From assembly GCA_020341875.1 (NCBI GenBank), contig CP070839.1, forward strand, positions 120,141 to 125,801: 5,661 bases of DNA. The letters run 5' to 3'. A program made the translations under genes and the position numbers. This DNA comes from Candidatus Zixiibacteriota bacterium (GTDB taxonomy: Bacteria > Zixibacteria > MSB-5A5 > SM1-73). Shown here piece by piece: positions 1 through 4,030 of the stretch (positions are counted from its first letter, which is position 1; every line of letters begins with the position of its first letter). The notes beneath the pieces were generated by a model. That model ran no database searches. It had not been told where the DNA came from and worked only from the letters and a program-made list of their open reading frames with translations.

Positions 1-194
1 ATAGCAGTCGATGTGGGGGTCGGTGTTATTGTCGGTGTATATGTTGGCGAGCCGTCCTCAGTTGCTGGAATCGGCGTCTGCGTTTGACTTGGAGCGACCA
101 TTAAAGGCGTGGCTTTACCCCCCGTGTTTCCGCATCCCGTGGTCAACACCGAGATTGAGATTACCGCAATCATAAGAATGTATCGACGATTCAT
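1..194 (-). CDS. Partial lipoprotein N-terminus with Thr-Pro-rich linker
   Basis: This is the first 64 codons of a gene whose remainder lies beyond the left edge. It starts at ATG 194-192, and no stop occurs before the edge. The translation begins MNRRYILMIAVISISVLTTG followed by Cys21. That gives a short basic start, a hydrophobic core and a cleavage site of the form L-T-T-G-C, so a signal peptidase II lipoprotein is likely even though position -3 is Thr rather than Leu. From about residue 27 the chain is rich in Thr, Pro, Ser and Ala and ends in alternating Thr-Pro (TPTITPTPTSTA). Such spacers are common in surface lipoproteins of Chloroflexota and separate the lipid anchor from a folded domain. 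A GGAG ribosome binding site 7 bases upstream fixes the start. The functional domain is not in the window, so the role cannot be named; solute-binding proteins and enzymes both occur with this architecture. Confidence 0.8.
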   Translation of the reverse strand, partial: MNRRYILMIAVISISVLTTGCGNTGGKATPLMVAPSQTQTPIPATEDGSPTYTPTITPTPTSTA

Positions 195-201
195 GATTGC
201 A

Positions 202-205
202 CTCC
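202..205 (-). promoter_or_regulatory. Ribosome binding site of the partial lipoprotein gene
   Basis: GGAG reads on the minus strand 7 bases before the ATG at 194-192. This spacing supports the gene start even though its frame is cut by the window edge. Confidence 0.6.
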
Positions 206-300
206 GGCCACAGCACTGCTGAAAGCAATAGCTCATGGATTTTTGCAGGCTGCTGGTCTTTGAGATTATTTCAATAGATTTGGAGATTTACTATATCTGT

Positions 301-756
301 TCATTCTTCAATAGAATAACTGTCAACTTCAAGATCAAGTCCATCGCCTGATAGCCGAAGGATACCCTTAACGGTATATACCTTTTCTATCCCAGATGGT
401 TCACAATTCACTTCACAATTGTCTCCGCTACAACCCAGGTCTTCCCCCACCCAATGTATTATCTCCCATCCGACCTGGAAACCCACCCCGCCAGTGCACA
501 CATTACAACAGGGTTGCTCGGGTTCACACTCTTGCTCTGTACAAAACAAGAAGGTTTGGCTTATTAGACCGCGAATGGTGACCTCTCGATCTTTTAATAG
601 ATCTTGTCTGGCTATTACTTCCTCAGGGCTCCATACTCTAGCCTCCAACAGCAAACAAGACGAAAGATGAATTCCGAGCACTACTATAAGAACAATGATA
701 GGAATTCGTCTATCGTTGTGCACAATTTTGTCGATAAGAGATGCAAATGTATTCAA
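301..756 (-). CDS. Cysteine-rich lipoprotein of unknown function
   Basis: A 151-residue protein I do not recognise. Residues 1-15 are polar and basic, 18-30 are hydrophobic, and L31-S32-S33-C34 is a textbook lipobox, so the mature protein should be lipid-anchored at Cys34 and face outside the cytoplasm. The mature part has eight further cysteines at 72, 77, 83, 84, 87, 109, 114 and 118. They include a CCNVC cluster and a C-x4-C-x3-C group, which suggests disulfides or a bound metal. Around the cysteines, segments such as DREVTIRGLIS and YTVKGILR look like beta strands and would fit a small OB-fold-like barrel; that fold is inference. The start is TTG at 756-754, the only plausible one before the signal segment, with GGGAG 10 bases upstream. 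A later GTG at residue 12 has no ribosome binding site. Base composition looks more AT-rich than in the hydrolase gene. It sits alone between gaps of 274 and 106 bases. Confidence 0.72.
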   Translation of the reverse strand: MNTFASLIDKIVHNDRRIPIIVLIVVLGIHLSSCLLLEARVWSPEEVIARQDLLKDREVTIRGLISQTFLFCTEQECEPEQPCCNVCTGGVGFQVGWEIIHWVGEDLGCSGDNCEVNCEPSGIEKVYTVKGILRLSGDGLDLEVDSYSIEE

Positions 757-766
757 AGTGTTGTGG

Positions 767-771
767 CTCCC
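767..771 (-). promoter_or_regulatory. Ribosome binding site deciding a TTG start
   Basis: GGGAG reads on the minus strand with 10 bases before the TTG at 756-754. The spacing is slightly long. There is no ATG or GTG in frame between this site and the signal peptide core except the GTG at residue 12, so TTG is the preferred start. Confidence 0.4.
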
Positions 772-826
772 GCAACCTGAGAAAGGGCTTTAATCTTTGG
801 ACGAGTTTGAGTCGGCTTGTGTTCCA

Positions 827-854
827 CTAATAGAGATCAGCAATCAGATGTCAG
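827..854 (-). promoter_or_regulatory. Candidate sigma-70-type promoter for the cysteine-rich lipoprotein
   Basis: On the minus strand a -35-like CTGACA (854-849, five of six matches to TTGACA) is followed after 16 bases by TATTAG (832-827, four of six matches to TATAAT). Transcription would start about 60 to 65 bases before the TTG start codon. The -35 element lies inside the left heptad array, so the repeat may have supplied it. This comes from consensus matching only, and the surrounding AT-rich DNA makes chance matches likely. Confidence 0.22.
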
Positions 855-864
855 TAGTCAGACA
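837..864 (+). repeat. Left TCAGNNN heptad array
   Basis: Four consecutive 7-base units begin with TCAG on the plus strand: TCAGCAA, TCAGATG, TCAGTAG and TCAGACA. The next heptad (GAAGTGG) has decayed, and the one after it begins TCA. The outer 11 bases, TCAGCAATCAG, recur in inverted orientation at the outer end of the right array (1013-1003). The array resembles in style the heptanucleotide short tandem repeats (STRR) known from cyanobacteria, but the unit itself is not one I can assign to a named family. Confidence 0.75.
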
Positions 865-918
865 GAAGTGGTCAAAAAAAATAGAAATAAAAAACCGTTT
901 CTCAACTAAAGGAAAGTG

Positions 919-939
919 CTGAGAGTCAAAAATTCTCAG
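919..939 (-). terminator. Weak hairpin, possible terminator of the zinc-ribbon gene
   Basis: On the minus strand CTGAGA and TCTCAG form a 6-base-pair stem around a 9-base loop, about 90 bases after the TGA at 1031. T-rich DNA follows, but the longest T-runs (898-893 and 881-874) begin 20 or more bases after the stem. An outer pairing of 939-944 with 902-907 (AGTTGA/TCAACT) could bring the first T-run closer. It is not a canonical intrinsic terminator. Confidence 0.25.
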
Positions 940-957
940 TTGATAGCCTATCACTAT

Positions 958-1013
958 ACACTGCTATCTGACTGCTGATGTCTGATTACTGCTGTCTGAC
1001 CGCTGATTGCTGA
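958..1013 (-). repeat. Right TCAGNNN heptad array, inverted to the left one
   Basis: Read on the minus strand from 1013, eight 7-base units keep exact register: TCAGCAA, TCAGCGG, TCAGACA, GCAGTAA, TCAGACA, TCAGCAG, TCAGATA, GCAGTGT. Positions 2-4 of the unit are always CAG and position 1 is T or G, while the last three bases vary. The array begins 18 bases after the stop codon of the zinc-ribbon gene. It shares the units TCAGCAA and TCAGACA with the left array. Confidence 0.75.
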
Positions 1014-1030
1014 ATGCTATTTTCTAATAA

Positions 1031-1996
1031 TCAAAAGGGCAAATCACTCGGCAAATCCAAGGGTAGATTGAAATCGTATGGATGAATGTTGATTTCGATT
1101 TGAAACACACCCAATACGGGGCCCAATTGCAGATCAAGGGTGTGTCGAATGAGGTAGGGAAGGTAGTCGGTTGTCTCCACCCAAAGTTCACTTGAACCTT
1201 TCTTGATGATTCCTGTGTCTGTAAGAATCGTGGGCAGGAACCGATTCCAAACATCATCATTGTCGGATGAATAGTTGTATAAGAAGAGTGAATGCCCGTC
1301 TATTGTGGTTTCCCCCTCAGTCTCCCAGATCTCCTCAAGGTGATCGTCAGAGGAAGGGAGACCCATACCAGGATAGAAGTCACCCGCTTCGAGATCGGAA
1401 ATGCCTGTTAGGGTGGCTAATAACGAGTAAGGGTATTCCATCGAAACACCTGAGGATCCCTGAGTTCCTGATTCCGATTCAAGCTGCGAGCCTGAAATGG
1501 TCACCCATTGATCGTCTAACAATAACCCACTTAAAGAGACCTTATCGCCCTTGATGAAGATTTCAATTGGGTGATCAGATTCCAGTTCTCCTTCGACTTT
1601 CAGCTTTAGATACGATAAGGGTCCCGCGTCCTGATCCAGAGTTTCAAACTGAGCTATTCCACTCAGGATACGTACCCTGTTCCCCGCAGGTTCCAGGTAG
1701 TTCGCATCAATGCTGACTTTAAACCTTTGCACGGAACGTAAGGCCTGCTCCAGTGATTCAGCGACAGCAGCGCTAGATGGGATAGGCGCTTGTGAAATGG
1801 GCTTTGTAGCGGAGAGAGATATGGGGGTGTTTGTGCCTCTGGCAAACGATATACTCACCACCAAGACACACAGAACGGAAAGCGCTAAAACTACCCAGGG
1901 TACGTGGCCTTTCCGCTCGCGGTTAATAGGCTTACCCGTTTCCGGGCAAAAAGCTGCATCTCCGACATGGATTTGGTCGCAGTGAGGGCACTGCAT
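1031..1996 (-). CDS. Zinc-ribbon, single-pass membrane protein with LppX/LolA-like outer domain
   Basis: A 321-residue protein in three parts. Residues 1-24 form a zinc-ribbon-like module, CPHC (3-6) followed by FCPETGKPI (16-24). The usual fourth cysteine is absent, and His10 is a plausible fourth ligand with Cys3, Cys6 and Cys17. Residues 33-52 are a transmembrane helix, and the basic NRERKGH just before it predicts that the ribbon is in the cytoplasm. After a Ser/Pro-rich spacer, residues 77-321 form an extracytoplasmic domain. Its pattern resembles the LppX/LprG/LolA class of lipid- or hydrophobe-binding half-barrels: an early helix (SLEQALRSVQRFKVSID), many amphipathic strands, a TIDGHSLFLYNY strand, a helix, then a sensor-like SSELWVETTDYLPYLIRH and a closing DFNLPLDLP. 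The domain call rests on pattern only. The ATG at 1996 has just a G-rich GGGGG 4 bases upstream, a weak ribosome binding site. It lies 100 bases downstream of the DUF3352-type gene. A role in envelope lipid handling or sensing is possible but unproven. Confidence 0.75.
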   Translation of the reverse strand: MQCPHCDQIHVGDAAFCPETGKPINRERKGHVPWVVLALSVLCVLVVSISFARGTNTPISLSATKPISQAPIPSSAAVAESLEQALRSVQRFKVSIDANYLEPAGNRVRILSGIAQFETLDQDAGPLSYLKLKVEGELESDHPIEIFIKGDKVSLSGLLLDDQWVTISGSQLESESGTQGSSGVSMEYPYSLLATLTGISDLEAGDFYPGMGLPSSDDHLEEIWETEGETTIDGHSLFLYNYSSDNDDVWNRFLPTILTDTGIIKKGSSELWVETTDYLPYLIRHTLDLQLGPVLGVFQIEINIHPYDFNLPLDLPSDLPF

Positions 1997-2096
1997 GCTA
2001 CCCCCGACAATATCTCACACCGGACTACGTAAATACTCTTAACTGTTCACCAATGCTCAGCGGTTAAAACCTCATCTTAATGACTTACCGATGACG

Positions 2097-3836
2097 TTAT
2101 TCGGTTTCAATAAACAGGATCATTGTGGCTCTCGCCACCCCATCCTCCATCGGCGTGCCCGCTATGGCAAAGTATGTGATTGGATTCGTATACTGCTCCC
2201 CCTCTTGTTCGAAGGATTCTTGAATCATGGAAGGTATGCTGCCCTCCAGCGCAGTTGTTAGTCCCCGGATGTCAATAAAGGTTACAGGCGACATGTCTTT
2301 TGGAAATTCCTGCCATACTTGATTGTAGCGTTCGCTATCGGCAAGTGAGGGTCCACCGGCGAACAAGTCATTGATCGAGCTTGTCGAGGATCCCAATACG
2401 AAGTACTCCTCACCCATGCCGAATGTGAGAATACTCTCTCCAATCATCATGTCTACAAGCTCATAGAGCGTGGTCTTGTCAAACTCAAGTGTCTGCACCA
2501 TGCCTATCTCTAACATCGAAATTAAGAAACCGATCCTCTCCGTCACATCCCCCATTTCTTCAGGATTACTCGTCTCTGCCAGGAAAATGAAATCCAGTGG
2601 AACACCGAGACCCTCTGCTAAGATACCTTCTGAACTTGGCATGATAGTAAACGCCCACTCGCCATCGAGCTTGCCGAGAAAATCCTCAAATGGGCTAAAG
2701 CCAAAGGTCATCTCGAACATCATCAACGACTCCGCGAAGTCCTCCGCCCCCTCCGTGCTGACCAAGTTCGCTTGGAGGTTCTCCACAATCTTATGGATGC
2801 CCGAACCGACGTGGTAGACCAATGACCCTTCTGGCATCAACGTTTCTGTCTGCGGTCGCTTCCCTGCATCCTGGTAAACGGCCAGGGTCTCCTCGTCGAT
2901 ATCATCCGGATCGAGAACGAACGAAAAGTCAACTCGTAATCCCGCGTCTACGATGTACACTCCCGCGGCCTCATAGTGCGTCGGCCCGAATGAGTCTCCC
3001 AAGGCCTCAAATGTATTCGCTTCCCCTAAGCTTTCAAAGAGGCCAGAAGCCATCTCAAAGATCTGATCCGAATTCATAAAGATGGTCAGCATGCGACCCG
3101 AGGGAAGTTCGGCAATACTATCTTGGAAGGCAGACGAGTCCGCCAGTGACTCACCCTGCAGGGCATCAATTGCAGCCATGACATCGCTTTTCCCCAAACC
3201 GAAGATAAGCAGGTCGCCAGAACGACTGAGGGTAGTTTGATCCAGAGCATCTTCGGCATCGACATAGTAAAGCGTCGCATCCTGATAGGTCTCTTCTAGA
3301 AACTGTATGCCGGTTTCCTCTGCCATGAGACCCATCATCTTATGCATGAAGTCATCAGCGGCTGCAGGATTGCTAACTTCGATTGCGAACATGATCTCTG
3401 CATCATTCAAATCTCCGTAGATGTCCAAGTCGAGATCGCCCAATCCCATAGCGATAGAATCCCCAAGCCAGGGCTGCACATCATCGGCGAATGTCAGCCC
3501 CCAGCTCTCCGGAATATCCTCATCTAGGCTGCTGAAGAATTCGTCGATGGCGCACTTGCCTTCCTCCTTGAATTCATCAGAAAACGCCCAGACAATGGGA
3601 TTTAGATCTTCACATATGATGTTCCCCAAATCGAGACTTAAATATATGGCTACGTCGGTCGGGATAGCCTGGGCAGCGACCTCGGCTCTTTTCAGACCGA
3701 ATACATTCCATCCAAAGGGATCGATGAGCAATAGCGCAACCAGGGCAATGACCAACCCTGCAGTCACTCCGGCTGCGATCATAAAGGTCCGCGTGCGATC
3801 AGGCGAGGTCGGTTCTTCGGAGGGGTGCTCGTTCAT
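2097..3836 (-). CDS. DUF3352-type membrane-anchored extracytoplasmic protein
   Basis: A 579-residue protein. The frame is open back to an ATG at 3899, but the ATG at 3836-3834 is preceded by a strong AAGGAG at 6 bases and gives a sensible N-terminus (MNEHPSEEPTSP), so I start there. Residues 18-39 are a transmembrane helix preceded by Arg14 and Arg16, predicting a cytoplasmic start and an outer C-terminal body. That body begins with AIPTDVAIYLSLDL (58-71), the 'Pro-x-Asp-x-Ala-x-Tyr' opening typical of DUF3352 proteins of cyanobacteria and Chloroflexota. It contains two copies of a characteristic block: a hydrophobic strand with a Leu-Gly or Phe-Gly turn, a short helix, SLADS, then a helix and Pro. 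The SLADS copies are at about residues 230-234 and 497-501, implying two similar lobes. The body is markedly acidic and has few cysteines. No catalytic motif is visible and the family function is unknown. It lies between the hydrolase and the zinc-ribbon gene with gaps of 194 and 100 bases. Confidence 0.8.
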   Translation of the reverse strand: MNEHPSEEPTSPDRTRTFMIAAGVTAGLVIALVALLLIDPFGWNVFGLKRAEVAAQAIPTDVAIYLSLDLGNIICEDLNPIVWAFSDEFKEEGKCAIDEFFSSLDEDIPESWGLTFADDVQPWLGDSIAMGLGDLDLDIYGDLNDAEIMFAIEVSNPAAADDFMHKMMGLMAEETGIQFLEETYQDATLYYVDAEDALDQTTLSRSGDLLIFGLGKSDVMAAIDALQGESLADSSAFQDSIAELPSGRMLTIFMNSDQIFEMASGLFESLGEANTFEALGDSFGPTHYEAAGVYIVDAGLRVDFSFVLDPDDIDEETLAVYQDAGKRPQTETLMPEGSLVYHVGSGIHKIVENLQANLVSTEGAEDFAESLMMFEMTFGFSPFEDFLGKLDGEWAFTIMPSSEGILAEGLGVPLDFIFLAETSNPEEMGDVTERIGFLISMLEIGMVQTLEFDKTTLYELVDMMIGESILTFGMGEEYFVLGSSTSSINDLFAGGPSLADSERYNQVWQEFPKDMSPVTFIDIRGLTTALEGSIPSMIQESFEQEGEQYTNPITYFAIAGTPMEDGVARATMILFIETE

Positions 3837-4030
3837 CTTGAACTCCTTTTTCAGAGAATATCTAGATACGATGAATGAGAGCGTCGGCCGGGGCTTCAAT
3901 GAGGGGGGCTATTCGGCGGAGGTGCTCTACCTTTACTTACACCTCATAATAATACATCCAACCCGCAAATGGCGTTACAAGAGCAGAAAGCCTTTCCAGG
4001 TAACCAAACGTATTCCATTTTCCCGTCTGA
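3837..4030. other. Intergenic gap between hydrolase and DUF3352-type gene
   Basis: A 194-base gap that should hold the leader of the DUF3352-type gene. On the minus strand TATTAT (3952-3947 region) resembles a -10 box, but no -35 box stands at normal spacing; the nearest, TTGTAA, is 20 bases away. Only a 5-base-pair hairpin (GAAAG/CTTTC, around 3987-3997) without a T-tract follows the hydrolase stop, so no terminator is called. Confidence 0.4.
3843..3848 (-). promoter_or_regulatory. Ribosome binding site setting the DUF3352-type gene start
   Basis: AAGGAG reads on the minus strand 6 bases before the ATG at 3836-3834. It is the best Shine-Dalgarno match in the window. It lies inside the frame that would be translated from the upstream ATG at 3899, which argues that the longer 600-residue version is an over-extension. 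Confidence 0.75.

Larger units (their letters stand above)
837..1013. repeat. Inverted pair of heptad arrays with AT-rich core
   Basis: A 177-base composite fills most of the gap between the zinc-ribbon gene and the cysteine-rich lipoprotein gene. Its ends are an 11-base perfect inverted repeat (837-847 and 1003-1013). Longer pairing is possible: 843-865 against 964-986 matches at 19 of 23 positions, and on a plus-strand transcript three of the four mismatches would be G-U pairs. The core (866-957) is AT-rich, with A-runs at 874-881 and 889-898 and a small hairpin at 919-939. No coding potential is visible. It could be a non-autonomous repeat element, a transcript-end structure or a replication-slippage product. 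I see no flanking target duplication. Confidence 0.6.

Noticed and set aside
211..221. Palindrome cagcactgctg in the leader of the partial lipoprotein gene
   Set aside because: It is only a 5-base-pair inverted repeat around one base; too short to call an operator or hairpin.
301..309. TTGACA in the last codons of the cysteine-rich lipoprotein gene with TATAGT downstream as a promoter for the partial lipoprotein gene
   Set aside because: The spacing between the two boxes is 25 bases, far outside the 16-18 expected.
837..1013. The heptad region as a CRISPR array
   Set aside because: The units are 7 bases with no spacers of 25-40 bases and no cas genes nearby.
827..1029. The direct repeat ctaata at 827-832 and 1024-1029 as a target-site duplication of a mobile element
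   Set aside because: The copies are 4 and 10 bases away from the inverted ends instead of touching them, and the sequence is short and AT-rich. This does not support a transposition event.
2062..2071. Small palindrome ggttaaaacc after the DUF3352-type gene as a terminator
   Set aside because: A 4-base-pair stem with a 2-base loop and no following T-run is not a terminator. The rest of the 100-base gap shows nothing clear, and no promoter pair at normal spacing was found.
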